64,000 nucleotides of DNA. Source: Streptomyces narbonensis. Its GTDB lineage: Bacteria > Actinomycetota > Actinomycetes > Streptomycetales > Streptomycetaceae. Shown piece after piece: positions 1 to 15,388 of this stretch. The notes under the pieces are model-generated. The model did not search any database. It had not been told where the DNA came from and saw only the letters and a list, made by a program, of their open reading frames with translations. The DNA lies in NCBI RefSeq assembly GCF_014649015.1, contig NZ_BMSF01000014.1, positions 1 to 64,000 of the forward strand, in the 5' to 3' direction. The position numbers were made by a program, and so were the translations under genes. Each line of letters begins with the position of its first letter. Position 1 is the first letter of the stretch.

Positions 1-2
1 GC

Positions 3-314
3 AAGGCCCTGCCCGCCCCCGACGCCGGCTCCGCCCCCGGCGGGCGCGCACCGCGCACGGAGCAGGAGAAGCTCCTCTGCGACCTCTTCGCCGAGGTCCT
101 CGGGATCCCGGACGTCGGAGTGGACGACGACTTCTTCCACCTCGGCGGACACTCCCTCCTCGTCACCCGGCTCATCAGCCGCATCCGTGCGGTGTGCGAC
201 ACCGAACTGTCCATCAAGACCGTGTTCGAGGCATCCACGCCGGCGACTCTTGCCGAGCGCCTGGACGGCGCCGAGAAGGCCAGGCCCGCACTGCGGCGCC
301 GGTCCCGCTCCTGA
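3..314 (+). CDS. NRPS, C-terminal fragment (end of A domain linker and PCP)
   Basis: The gene enters from the left edge and only its last 103 codons are seen. They contain a peptidyl carrier protein: the phosphopantetheine motif is LGGHSLL (Ser at about nt 150), preceded by DDDFFHLGG, and followed by a short basic tail ending in RRRSRS. No thioesterase, epimerase or docking segment follows the carrier, so this subunit hands its peptidyl chain to the next enzyme. The next gene starts 9 bp downstream behind an AGGAG ribosome site and begins directly with a condensation domain, which fits transfer in trans between the two subunits. The number of upstream modules cannot be seen from here. Confidence 0.93.
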   Translation, partial: KALPAPDAGSAPGGRAPRTEQEKLLCDLFAEVLGIPDVGVDDDFFHLGGHSLLVTRLISRIRAVCDTELSIKTVFEASTPATLAERLDGAEKARPALRRRSRS

Positions 315-323
315 GGAGAAACC

Positions 324-7562
<7,239 letters not shown>

Positions 7563-7609
7563 GATCCCGACCCACCCGTCCCGCTCACTCACCGCTCAGG
7601 AGACCCCGC

Positions 7610-8014
7610 ATGCGGACCGACGACTCCACCGCCACCGCCACCGCCACCGCCACCGCCGCCTCGGCCGCCGAGGCCGATGTGCGCCGCTACTACGAGCTGG
7701 TCGACGCCGGCGACGTCCCCGGCCTGGTGGGCCTGTTCACCTCCGACGCCACCTACCACCGCCCGGGCTACGAACCCTTCGAGGGCCACGAGGGCCTGAC
7801 CCGCTTCTACGGCGGTGCCCGCGTGATCCGGACCGGGCGGCACACCCTCACCAAGGTCCTCGTCGAGGGCTCCGACATCGCCGTGCACGGCGAGTTCGAC
7901 GGCGAGCTCCACGACGGCACCACGGTCGGACTGCGCTTCGCCGACTTCTTCCAGCTCACGGCGGACGGCCGGTTCGCCCGCCGCGACACCTTCTTCTTCG
8001 CACCGCTCGTCTGA
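7610..8014 (+). CDS. SnoaL/NTF2-fold protein of the NRPS cluster
   Basis: 134 aa. After a low-complexity N-terminus of alternating Thr-Ala (an ACCGCC microsatellite at about 7628-7660) comes a SnoaL-like NTF2 fold: RRYYELVDAGDVPGLVGLF, then a core with paired aromatic residues and ending TFFFAPLV. This family covers cyclases, ketosteroid-isomerase-type enzymes and hydroxylase partners; the substrate cannot be told from sequence. It starts 47 bp after the NRPS stop behind a CAGGAGA site, so it is probably co-transcribed with the NRPS. It is not close to the two NTF2-fold proteins beside the PKS genes. Confidence 0.75.
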   Translation: MRTDDSTATATATATAASAAEADVRRYYELVDAGDVPGLVGLFTSDATYHRPGYEPFEGHEGLTRFYGGARVIRTGRHTLTKVLVEGSDIAVHGEFDGELHDGTTVGLRFADFFQLTADGRFARRDTFFFAPLV

Positions 8015-8087
8015 CGACCGGAGCGCGCCCGACCGGGCGCGCCCGGCTCCCACCGTCCCGTACCGAACCGTCCCGTAAGGAATCGTC

Positions 8088-9164
8088 ATGACCATCACGT
8101 TCGACCGGAACTCCGCCGCCTCCGCGTCCCAGCCCGTCCGCTCCCCGGGGCACGGCGACGCGTTCACCGACCACATGTTCACGATGTCGTGGAACGAGAC
8201 GGACGGCTGGCACAAGCCCGGTCTCTCGCGGCTGCACGACCTGACCCTGCACCCGGGGACGATCGGCCTGCACTATGCCCAGGTCATCTTCGAGGGCCTC
8301 AAGGCCCACCGGCAGGCCGACGGCGGCGTCGCCGTCTTCCGCCCCTGGGAGCACGCCCGCCGCTTCCAGCGCTCGGCCCGCCGACTGGCCATGCCGGAGC
8401 TGCCCCAGGACGTCTTCGTCGACTCCATCGAGCAGCTGCTCCGCGCCGACCAGGGGCTGCTCTCCGACGACCCGAGCCACAGCATCTACCTGCGGCCGCT
8501 GATGTTCGGCGCGGACGCCAACCTGATGCTCCGGCCCTCCCACACCTACGAGTACCTGGTCATGGCGTTCGTCGCCGGCGGGTTCTTCGGCAAGGCGATG
8601 GAGACGGTGTCGGTCTGGGTCAGCCACGAGCACAGCCGCGCCATCCCGGGCGGCACCGGCAACGTCAAGTGCGCCGGAAACTACTCCGGTTCGTTCGTCG
8701 CCCAGCTCCAGGCGCAGGAGGCCGGCTGCCAGCAGGTCGTCTGGCTGGACCCGGTGGAGCGCACCTGGGTCGAGGAGATGGGCGGCATGAACATGTTCTT
8801 CGTCCGCGGTACCGGCCCCGGCGCCGAGATCGTGACCCCGTCCCTGAGCGGCTCGCTCCTGCCCGGCGTCACCCGTGACACCCTGCTCGGGCTCGCCGAG
8901 GGCATGGGATACGTGCCCCGGGAGGAGAAGGTCTCCCTGGAGCAGTGGCGCCGCGAGTGCGCGGAGGGCCGCATCACCGAGGTGTTCGCCTCGGGCACCG
9001 CCGCCGTCGTCACCCCCGTCGGCCATGTCAAGGACCGCGACGGCGACTGGACGATCGGCGACGGCACCCCCGGCCCCGTCACCCTCGCCATGCGCGACGC
9101 CCTGGTCAACCTGCACCACGGCACCGCGCCGGACCCCAAGGGCTGGCTGCACCGCATCTCCTGA
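8088..9164 (+). CDS. ilvE-like: Class IV (branched-chain type) PLP aminotransferase
   Basis: 358 aa, the usual length of an actinobacterial BCAT. Visible marks: LHYAQVIFEGLKAHR in the N-terminal domain, the PLP lysine in GNVKCAGNY at about residue 194, and the class IV motif EEMGGMNMFFV followed by SGSLLPGVTRD. It interconverts amino acids and 2-oxo acids, typically with glutamate. It sits in line with the NRPS genes, so it more likely makes or degrades a precursor amino acid for that peptide than serves central Ile/Val/Leu metabolism; that role is inferred. Start ATG follows a TAAGGAA site. Confidence 0.9.
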   Translation: MTITFDRNSAASASQPVRSPGHGDAFTDHMFTMSWNETDGWHKPGLSRLHDLTLHPGTIGLHYAQVIFEGLKAHRQADGGVAVFRPWEHARRFQRSARRLAMPELPQDVFVDSIEQLLRADQGLLSDDPSHSIYLRPLMFGADANLMLRPSHTYEYLVMAFVAGGFFGKAMETVSVWVSHEHSRAIPGGTGNVKCAGNYSGSFVAQLQAQEAGCQQVVWLDPVERTWVEEMGGMNMFFVRGTGPGAEIVTPSLSGSLLPGVTRDTLLGLAEGMGYVPREEKVSLEQWRRECAEGRITEVFASGTAAVVTPVGHVKDRDGDWTIGDGTPGPVTLAMRDALVNLHHGTAPDPKGWLHRIS

Positions 9165-9180
9165 CGGGACGTACCCCCCT

Positions 9181-9200
9181 CCTCCGGCGGCAGCCGGAGG
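9181..9200. terminator. Short hairpin after the aminotransferase gene
   Basis: Perfect 8-bp inverted repeat CCTCCGGC/GCCGGAGG with a 4-base loop, 16 bp after the stop codon. A second perfect 9-bp hairpin lies at 9277-9300 (GGGCGGCCC/GGGCCGCCC, 6-base loop) before the methyltransferase ribosome site. No T tract. Either could attenuate read-through. Confidence 0.45.
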
Positions 9201-9332
9201 TACCGGAGGCAGCCGATCGGCTCAGGCGCGGCGCGCCTCGGCCGTGCGGACGGCCGCCGGGGGACCATCGGTGGGCGGGCGGCCCCGGCACGGGCCGCCC
9301 GGCACCGCCCCCAGGTACGAAGAGGACCGGTC

Positions 9333-10217
9333 ATGGAACAGTTCGGCGGCCGTTACGGCGAGGACGTCTTCCGTCCCGAGCAGGCGGGCGAGGGCGAGCG
9401 CATCGACTTCGGGGCCCTCGCCTACGACGGCATCACCATGGCACGGCTGCGGGCCCTCGGGGCCGGGCCGGGCTGGCGGTGCCTGGACGTCGGGGCCGGC
9501 ACGGGCACGGTCTCCCGCCGGCTGCTCGCCGAGGCCGGCGTCACGAGCGTGCTCGCCGTGGACCGCGACGTACGCTTCCTGAGCGAGCGGCCCCTGCCGG
9601 GGCTCGACGTACTGGAGGCCGACATCACCGCCCCGGACTTCGATCCCGGCCGGTTCCGGCTCGTCCACGCACGCTTCGTGCTCATGCACCTGCCCGGGCA
9701 CGACCGCCTGATCAGCCGGCTCGCCGGACTCGTCGAGCCGGGCGGGGTGCTCGTCCTCAGCGACGCGGTCGACCTGACCAGCGGCCTGCCGGGCTCCGTG
9801 ACACCCGGGACTCCGTACACCGCGGTCATGCGGGCGATGTGGCAGGGACTCCGGGACACCATCGGCACCGATGTCGGCTGGGTGCCGTCGTACCCCCACC
9901 TCCTGCGCACGGCCGGTCTCCTGCCCGTGGCCGCCGAGATCCACGTACCGCCGCTGCAGCCCGGCAGCCCCATCAGCCGCTTCTGGGCGGACACCTGGCA
10001 GCGCAGCCGGGCCGCGATGCTCGCCACCGGCCTGGTCGACGACACGGACGTCGACGCGGCGGTCCGGTACCTGGATTCCGCGGAGTGCGCCGCGCTGTCG
10101 GCCGGGATGCTCACCGTCTGGGGACGGAAGCCCGGAGGAAGCGAGCCCGGCGGGACGGGGCCCGGGGAGGGTCAGGAGGCGACGGACCGCACCACGGGGC
10201 CGGTGAGCAGCGGGTAG
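9333..10217 (+). CDS. SAM-dependent class I methyltransferase
   Basis: 294 aa. Motif I is LDVGAGTGTVSRRLL at about residue 50, followed by an acidic end of strand 2 (VLAVDRD) and a post-I region VEPGGVLVLSD. This is a free-standing Rossmann-fold methyltransferase with no substrate signature I can name. Same strand and next in line after the NRPS, NTF2-like and aminotransferase genes (168 bp gap with two hairpins), so it may tailor the NRPS product or its amino acid precursor. Its last 46 bp overlap the 3' end of the convergent MerR gene. Confidence 0.85.
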   Translation: MEQFGGRYGEDVFRPEQAGEGERIDFGALAYDGITMARLRALGAGPGWRCLDVGAGTGTVSRRLLAEAGVTSVLAVDRDVRFLSERPLPGLDVLEADITAPDFDPGRFRLVHARFVLMHLPGHDRLISRLAGLVEPGGVLVLSDAVDLTSGLPGSVTPGTPYTAVMRAMWQGLRDTIGTDVGWVPSYPHLLRTAGLLPVAAEIHVPPLQPGSPISRFWADTWQRSRAAMLATGLVDDTDVDAAVRYLDSAECAALSAGMLTVWGRKPGGSEPGGTGPGEGQEATDRTTGPVSSG

Positions 10218-10579
10218 CTCTCGCCGCCCATGCGTTCCGCCGCGTCGATGTAGCCGTTGAGGGCCTCGCGGGACTGGGCGAGCCGGTCCATCTGGCTGTC
10301 GAGGCGCCGAAGGCGCGAGCGCATCGCGGCCAGCAGCTCGGGACAGCCGACCAGTTCCGGAGCCTCGCCGACCGCGCAGGGCAGCAGATAGGCGATGTCC
10401 TCCGAGGACAGCCCGGCGGCGAGCAGGTGCCGGATCTGCTTCACCCGCAGCAGGGCGTTCTCGTCGTACTCGCGGTAGCCGTTCGCGCCGCGGTCCGCCA
10501 CCAGCAGGCCCTGGGCCTCGTAGTAGCGCAGCTGGTGGGCGTTGACGCCCGTCCGCCGACTCAGTTCCCCGATCCGCAT
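10172..10579 (-). CDS. MerR-family transcriptional regulator
   Basis: 135 aa. The N-terminus MRIGELSRRTGVNAHQLRYY is a classical MerR winged helix-turn-helix, followed by the dimerisation helix. Two cysteines stand in LLPCAVGEAPELVGCPELL, a spacing I know from a subgroup of small MerR proteins; whether they bind a metal or sense redox state is unknown. It is divergent from the imine-reductase-type gene with only 49 bp between starts and a MerR-style promoter there, so it most likely controls that gene. Confidence 0.9.
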   Translation of the reverse strand: MRIGELSRRTGVNAHQLRYYEAQGLLVADRGANGYREYDENALLRVKQIRHLLAAGLSSEDIAYLLPCAVGEAPELVGCPELLAAMRSRLRRLDSQMDRLAQSREALNGYIDAAERMGGESYPLLTGPVVRSVAS

Positions 10580-10590
10580 CGAAACCTCGC

Positions 10591-10622
10591 TTGACCTTCA
10601 CACCGGTATCAACGTTGACGAT
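10591..10622 (+). promoter_or_regulatory. MerR-type promoter for the imine-reductase-like gene
   Basis: TTGACC (10591-10596) and GACGAT (10617-10622) are separated by about 20 bp, the stretched spacer typical of MerR-activated promoters. Within the spacer, half-sites TTGACC and GGTATCAA form an imperfect dyad. The ATG at 10629 is only 6 bp past the -10, so the transcript is probably leaderless. Confidence 0.6.
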
Positions 10623-10628
10623 GCTGCC

Positions 10629-11516
10629 ATGAACGACAACACAGCACACGCGCCCGTGACGGTCATCGGACTCGGACTGATGGGCCAGGCCCTCGCCGGC
10701 GCGTTCCTGAAGGCCGGACACCCCACGACCGTATGGAACCGCACCTCCGCCAAGGCCGCCCCGCTGGTGGCCGCGGGGGCACGGTCGGCGCCGACCGTCG
10801 CCGACGCGCTCACGGCGAGCCCCCTGACGGTCCTCTGCCTCACCGACTACGACGCCGTGTACGAACTCCTCGACGCGGAGGGCGTCGAGCCGGCCGGTAC
10901 GACGCTGGTCAACCTGACCTCGGGGAGCTCGGGCGAGGCCCGCAGGGCCGCCGCATGGGCGAAGCGGCGCGGCGCCCGCTACCTGGACGGCGCCATCATG
11001 GCCGTCCCGCCGGGGATCGGCACCGCCGACGCGGTGATCCTCCACAGCGGGCCCGAGGAGGATTTCGAGGCACACGCGCCGACGCTCGGCGCGCTCGGCA
11101 CGGTCACCCACCTCGGCGAGGACCCCGGCCTGGCGTCCCTGTACGACGTGGCCGGCCTGGCCATGATGTGGAGCGTCCTGAACGCCTGGCTCCAGGGCAC
11201 CGCCCTGCTCGCGACGGCAGGCGTCGACGCCGTGACGTACGCGCCGTTCGCCCGGCACATCGCCGCCGGCGTCGCCGACTGGCTCCCGGGGTACGCCGAG
11301 CAGATCGACAAGGGCTCCTTCCCCGCCGAGGTGTCGGCGCTGGAGACCGACGCGCGGGCGATGGACCACCTGATCGAGGAGAGCGAGACACTGGGGGTCA
11401 ACGCCGAACTGCCCAGGCTGATCAAGGCGATGGCGGCCCGCGCGATCGCCGCCGGGCACGGCGGGGAGCAGTACCCCGTCCTGATCGAGGAGTTCGGCCG
11501 GCCTCAGGAAGGGTGA
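10629..11516 (+). CDS. Imine reductase-type NAD(P)-dependent dehydrogenase
   Basis: 295 aa. The N-terminal Rossmann motif GLGLMGQALAGAFLKAGH followed by TTVWNRT is the hallmark of 6-phosphogluconate-dehydrogenase-like enzymes of the IRED group; Arg after Asn favours NADPH. The all-helical C-terminal domain carries LYDVAGLAMMWS; the Asp (about residue 173) sits where many IREDs have their catalytic Asp. IREDs reduce cyclic imines to amines. It is regulated by the divergent MerR protein. Distance to the alkaloid PKS cluster is about 9 kb, so a role in reducing its predicted cyclic imine is only a hypothesis. The start at 10629 is chosen because the -10 element would lie inside any longer reading frame. 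Its end overlaps the convergent regulator gene by 13 bp. Confidence 0.85.
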   Translation: MNDNTAHAPVTVIGLGLMGQALAGAFLKAGHPTTVWNRTSAKAAPLVAAGARSAPTVADALTASPLTVLCLTDYDAVYELLDAEGVEPAGTTLVNLTSGSSGEARRAAAWAKRRGARYLDGAIMAVPPGIGTADAVILHSGPEEDFEAHAPTLGALGTVTHLGEDPGLASLYDVAGLAMMWSVLNAWLQGTALLATAGVDAVTYAPFARHIAAGVADWLPGYAEQIDKGSFPAEVSALETDARAMDHLIEESETLGVNAELPRLIKAMAARAIAAGHGGEQYPVLIEEFGRPQEG

Positions 11517-14500
11517 GCGGCCGACCGGCTCAGCGCGTCGCGTGCGAGGCCGTACTCCCGGGGGTGATCGCCCGCTCCTGGCAGCGCGAGGGCGGTGCGG
11601 AACTCCTGACACGCCTCGGCATGGCGGCCCGCCGCCGCGTACGTGCTGCCGAGGCGGATCCGGACGCCCATCTCCAGCCAGGTGCTCGTGTGCCCGGTCA
11701 GCGACGACAGCGCCTCGTGGTGGGTGTCGACGGCCGAGCGCAGATCGCCCTGTACGTGCTCCGTCGCGGCGAGCTGCGACAGGCCTGCCGCGCGCAGCGG
11801 GAGGTCCTCGGCCTCGCGGGCCAGCTCGGCCGCCCGCCGCAGCAGCTCCGTGGCCTCGGCGGGCCGGCCGAGGGCCAGGTGGGCCTCGGCGGCGAAGCAC
11901 AGGGTGCTGCTGATCATCCGGGGGCGGCCGTTCTTCTCGGCGAGGGCCAGGGCGGTGGCGTAGTGGTCGAGCGCGAGCTCGTGCCGGCCGGCATGCCGCG
12001 AGTGGACCGCTCCGAGGTTGAGGTTCGCCATCCCGGTGAGCCAGTCGTCGTCGAGACCGGCCGCCAGCTCCACCGCCTCGGTCAGGTGCGCCAAGGCCTC
12101 CTCGGGCCGGCCCAGCGGCCACGTCGCGGCGCCCAGGCCTGCGGTCGCCCGGGCGCTGTCCCGCGGATCACCCTGCCGGCGGGCGTACCGCAGCGCTTCG
12201 GCGAACCAGTCGGCAGCCTGCCGGAACCGTCCCTGGTACACGTCGACGATCCCGAGGCAGATGCGCAGGGAGGACGGCATGCGCCGTTCGGTCGTCATGT
12301 CCGCGCAGGCCAGGGCGTGTTCGAGGGCGGAGCGGCACTCGTGGAAGTGGCCCCGGCGCGCCAGGTGGTCGACGAGGGCCTCCGCGATCCGGCAGGCATG
12401 GTCGAACTCGCCGGCGGCGGAGGCGGAGGCCACCACGTCGACCAGGTCCCCGCCCGCCGCGTCCAGCCAGGCGGAGGCCCCCGCCCCACCGGAGAAGGGC
12501 TGCGCGTCGACGTCCCGGCCCGTGACGTCGGGACCGGCGACCCCCTGCCCGGTGGGGAAGGTCTCCGGTCCCCAGTCGCTCGCGGCGCGGCCCGCCGCCG
12601 TGTAGAGCGCCAGTACCGCCGCGCGGTCCGCGGCGGCCTCCCGGGGCGCTTCGGCGGCGAGCCGCCGAGCGTGGGCCCGTACGAGATCGTGCAGCCGGTA
12701 GCGGCCGGGGTGCGGCTCTTGGAGCAGGCTCGCGTCGACCAGGTCCTCCAGGAGCGCCTCGGCTTCCTCGTCGGGCGTGCCCAGCATGGCGGCGAGGGTC
12801 ACGCCGTCGAAGCGGGCGGCCGGTGCCGAACCCAACGCGCGGAATCCACGCCGCAGTTCGGGAGTGAGCTGGTCGTACGACATTCGGAAGGCGGCCTCCA
12901 CGCTGCGGTCCCCGGCCCGCAGCTCGCCGAGGCCGCGCGTGTCGTCGGGCATCCGGCCGGCCAGGAAGGCCAGCGTCCACGACGGGCGGTTCTGCAGCCG
13001 GGCGCTCGCGATGCGCAGGGCCAGCGGGAGGCCGCCGCAGCGCAGGGCGAGCTCGCGCGCGGCCTCGGGCTCGCGGTCCGCCCGGGACTCGCCGAGCAGC
13101 TCCCGGAACAGGCCGACGGCTTCGCCCGGGCCCAGCGGCTCCACCGTGAGCCGCAGGTCCGCGTCGAGGCCCGGCAGCCGCTGCCGGCCCGCCACCAGGA
13201 CCCGGCTGCCCGGTCCGGCGGGCAACAGCGGCCGTACCTGCTCGGCACTGCGGGCGTTGTCCACGACCAGCAGCAGCCGCAGGCCGCTCGTCGCCGCCCG
13301 CCACGCGGTGACCAGCTCCGCCATGTCGTCCCCATGTGCCTCGTCGTGCGGGAGTTCGTCGCCGGGGCCGCGCAGAGCACGCAGCAGGCGGCGCAGCGCC
13401 CGCTGCGGGCCGACGGACTCGTGGGCGGCGCCGTACGCGTACAGGTCCACGAACAGGCAACCGTCGGGGTAGGAGGCGTCCAGTGCCCAGGCGGCCCGTA
13501 CCACCAGGGCGGTCTTCCCGACGCCCGCCGTGCCGTCGATGGTCATCACGGACACGGCGCCGGGCGCCACGGGAGCCGTGAGGAGGGCGAGTTCGGCCTC
13601 GCGGCCGACTAGGCAGGCGGTGTCGCCCGGCAGTTCGTTCCGGCGCGGACGCGGCTGCCGCCGGAGGTCCTGCGGGAGAGGTCGGGCGGGGGAGGGCCCG
13701 GTGGCCGGGTCGGACGGTTCCGTGCGGTGGTCCTGTCGGGGCGGGGAGTCCGGAAGCGGGACGTCCCCGCCCGCGCGCGACTCCGGTGCCCGGCCGAGCA
13801 GCAGCGCGTCCTCCCGGCGCAGCACGGCCTGATGGATGCGGCGCAGTTCCTCCCCCGGCTCCACCCCCAGCTCGTCGAGGAGCCGACGCCGCGTCTCCTG
13901 GTAGACGGACAGCGCCTCGGCCTGCCGGCCGCTGCCGTACAGGGCGCGCATCCGCAGGGCCGCCATCGGTTCGTCGTGGAGCGGGGCCGGCGGCGCCGCC
14001 ATCAGCTCCTCCAGCGCGTCCCGGTACCGTCCGAGCAGCAGCAGGCACTCGGAGCGGTCCTGGTGCAGGGCGTGCCGCCGGCGGGCGAGGCGGTGCCGCT
14101 CGGTGTCGGCGAGCGGCCCCGGCAGACCGGGCAGCGGCTCGCCGCGGAGCAGCTCCAGGGCCCGGCCGCCGTGGTCGACGGCCCGGTCGAGGTCTCCTGC
14201 GGCCTTCGCGGCCCGCGCGAGAGAGGCATGCTCGGCGAGGTCGGCGAGGTCGGTCCGCGTGTCGCCGGTCACGAAGCGGTAGCCACCGCGCCCCCCTTCG
14301 ATCACCGAGCCGTCCGGTCCTGCGCCCGGTACGTCGAGTGCCTTGCGGAGCGCGTACACATAACTCGGCAGGACCCGGTGGCCCGTCCCCGGAGGTTCGG
14401 TCCCCCAGACGTCGTCGAGGAGCTGCCCGTACGTCACGAAGGCCGGTGCGCGCAGGACCAGGGCGGCGAGGACCGCCTGGCGCCGAATCGGGCCGAGACC

Positions 14501-14608
14501 CAGCGGCCTGCCGTCGCGACGGGCGTGGACGGGTCCGAGCAGCTCGATCCGCAGCCGCCCCGCCGTCCCGGCCGGGACCGCACCCCGCCCCGCTGCATCC
14601 ACGCCCAC
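11504..14608 (-). CDS. AfsR-like SARP regulator with NB-ARC and TPR domains
   Basis: 1034 aa. N-terminal OmpR-type winged helix (about residues 18-110, LRIELLGPVHARRDGRPLG), bacterial transcriptional activation domain with TPR-like helices (about 115-270), a Pro/Arg-rich linker, an NB-ARC-type ATPase with P-loop DGTAGVGKTALV near residue 355 and a Walker B-like LRLLLVVDNARSAEQV, then C-terminal TPR repeats from about 690 on. This is the AfsR/RedD-type activator architecture in which ATP-driven oligomerisation exposes the DNA-binding head. GTG start, weak ribosome site. It could control either neighbouring cluster or an unlinked one; nothing in the sequence decides. Confidence 0.9.
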   Translation of the reverse strand: MGVDAAGRGAVPAGTAGRLRIELLGPVHARRDGRPLGLGPIRRQAVLAALVLRAPAFVTYGQLLDDVWGTEPPGTGHRVLPSYVYALRKALDVPGAGPDGSVIEGGRGGYRFVTGDTRTDLADLAEHASLARAAKAAGDLDRAVDHGGRALELLRGEPLPGLPGPLADTERHRLARRRHALHQDRSECLLLLGRYRDALEELMAAPPAPLHDEPMAALRMRALYGSGRQAEALSVYQETRRRLLDELGVEPGEELRRIHQAVLRREDALLLGRAPESRAGGDVPLPDSPPRQDHRTEPSDPATGPSPARPLPQDLRRQPRPRRNELPGDTACLVGREAELALLTAPVAPGAVSVMTIDGTAGVGKTALVVRAAWALDASYPDGCLFVDLYAYGAAHESVGPQRALRRLLRALRGPGDELPHDEAHGDDMAELVTAWRAATSGLRLLLVVDNARSAEQVRPLLPAGPGSRVLVAGRQRLPGLDADLRLTVEPLGPGEAVGLFRELLGESRADREPEAARELALRCGGLPLALRIASARLQNRPSWTLAFLAGRMPDDTRGLGELRAGDRSVEAAFRMSYDQLTPELRRGFRALGSAPAARFDGVTLAAMLGTPDEEAEALLEDLVDASLLQEPHPGRYRLHDLVRAHARRLAAEAPREAAADRAAVLALYTAAGRAASDWGPETFPTGQGVAGPDVTGRDVDAQPFSGGAGASAWLDAAGGDLVDVVASASAAGEFDHACRIAEALVDHLARRGHFHECRSALEHALACADMTTERRMPSSLRICLGIVDVYQGRFRQAADWFAEALRYARRQGDPRDSARATAGLGAATWPLGRPEEALAHLTEAVELAAGLDDDWLTGMANLNLGAVHSRHAGRHELALDHYATALALAEKNGRPRMISSTLCFAAEAHLALGRPAEATELLRRAAELAREAEDLPLRAAGLSQLAATEHVQGDLRSAVDTHHEALSSLTGHTSTWLEMGVRIRLGSTYAAAGRHAEACQEFRTALALPGAGDHPREYGLARDALSRSAAHPS

Positions 14609-14803
14609 TTCGAAGCCCCAAGTCCCCGTGTTCCCTGCCCGCGCAGTGCCCCAGTCTCCCGCATCAGCGGGATTTCATCCGCGCTGCAGAGCGCCTCTCC
14701 AGTGTGTGACTCGTCATGTCGGGTGCCGACAGGCCGGGCGGTGAGCGGGAAGAGTCGGTCGGCGGGAAGCAGCCGGCACACCGTCAAGAGAGGACATGTC
14801 CCC

Positions 14804-15349
14804 ATGTCTCATGCCAGCGGAGCGTCCGGCGCACGGCCCACCCGGCGGAGCGGCCGATGGGAGCGCTACCGGGTCACCCATCCGTTCTCCGCGCGCGACC
14901 AGGCGGCCCTGTGGGGTTCGATCGTCGGCGTCGTGGCCCTGGCCGCGCTCCTCGGCTGGGCCCTCGACATGAAGGGCGGTGTCGTCATCGTCGCGGCGCT
15001 GCCCTTCATCATCGCCTCGTTCGAGAACCGCCGCACCGCCTTCCAGTTCGACGCGGCCGGTGCCCGCTTCGGCACGGTCCTCGTGCCGTGGGCCGACGTC
15101 ACCGAGTTCGTCGTGGCCACACCGGCGGACGGACAGCGGGCGCTGATCGGCGCGCGCCTGCGCCCCGGCGCGGTCCTCCCGGCGGGGGCGGCCACGGCGC
15201 AGGACCCGGCCATGCCCGCACCCGTCCATGTCTCCGTTCCGCGTTCGAAGTTCGATCTGTCGAAGATGCTCCACAAGGCCCGCAAGTACGCTCCGTCGCA
15301 CATCCGGATCGTGGTCTCCGACCCGTCCGGTGAACGCCCCGCCTCCTGA
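14804..15349 (+). CDS. Small membrane protein of unknown function (PH-domain-like)
   Basis: 181 aa. Two adjacent hydrophobic segments (about residues 37-52 and 57-70) with a short loop, then a soluble C-terminal part beginning ENRRTAFQFDAAGARFG and containing VPWADVTEFVV, the look of bacterial membrane-anchored PH-like domains. The start is set by an AGAGAGG site 8-12 bp upstream; longer readings of the same frame run into the region antisense to the divergent AfsR-like gene. Forms a pair with the next gene 39 bp downstream. Confidence 0.65.
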   Translation: MSHASGASGARPTRRSGRWERYRVTHPFSARDQAALWGSIVGVVALAALLGWALDMKGGVVIVAALPFIIASFENRRTAFQFDAAGARFGTVLVPWADVTEFVVATPADGQRALIGARLRPGAVLPAGAATAQDPAMPAPVHVSVPRSKFDLSKMLHKARKYAPSHIRIVVSDPSGERPAS

Positions 15350-15388
15350 TATGACCAGCTCTCGGACCGGCGGACAAAGGGGAGACCG

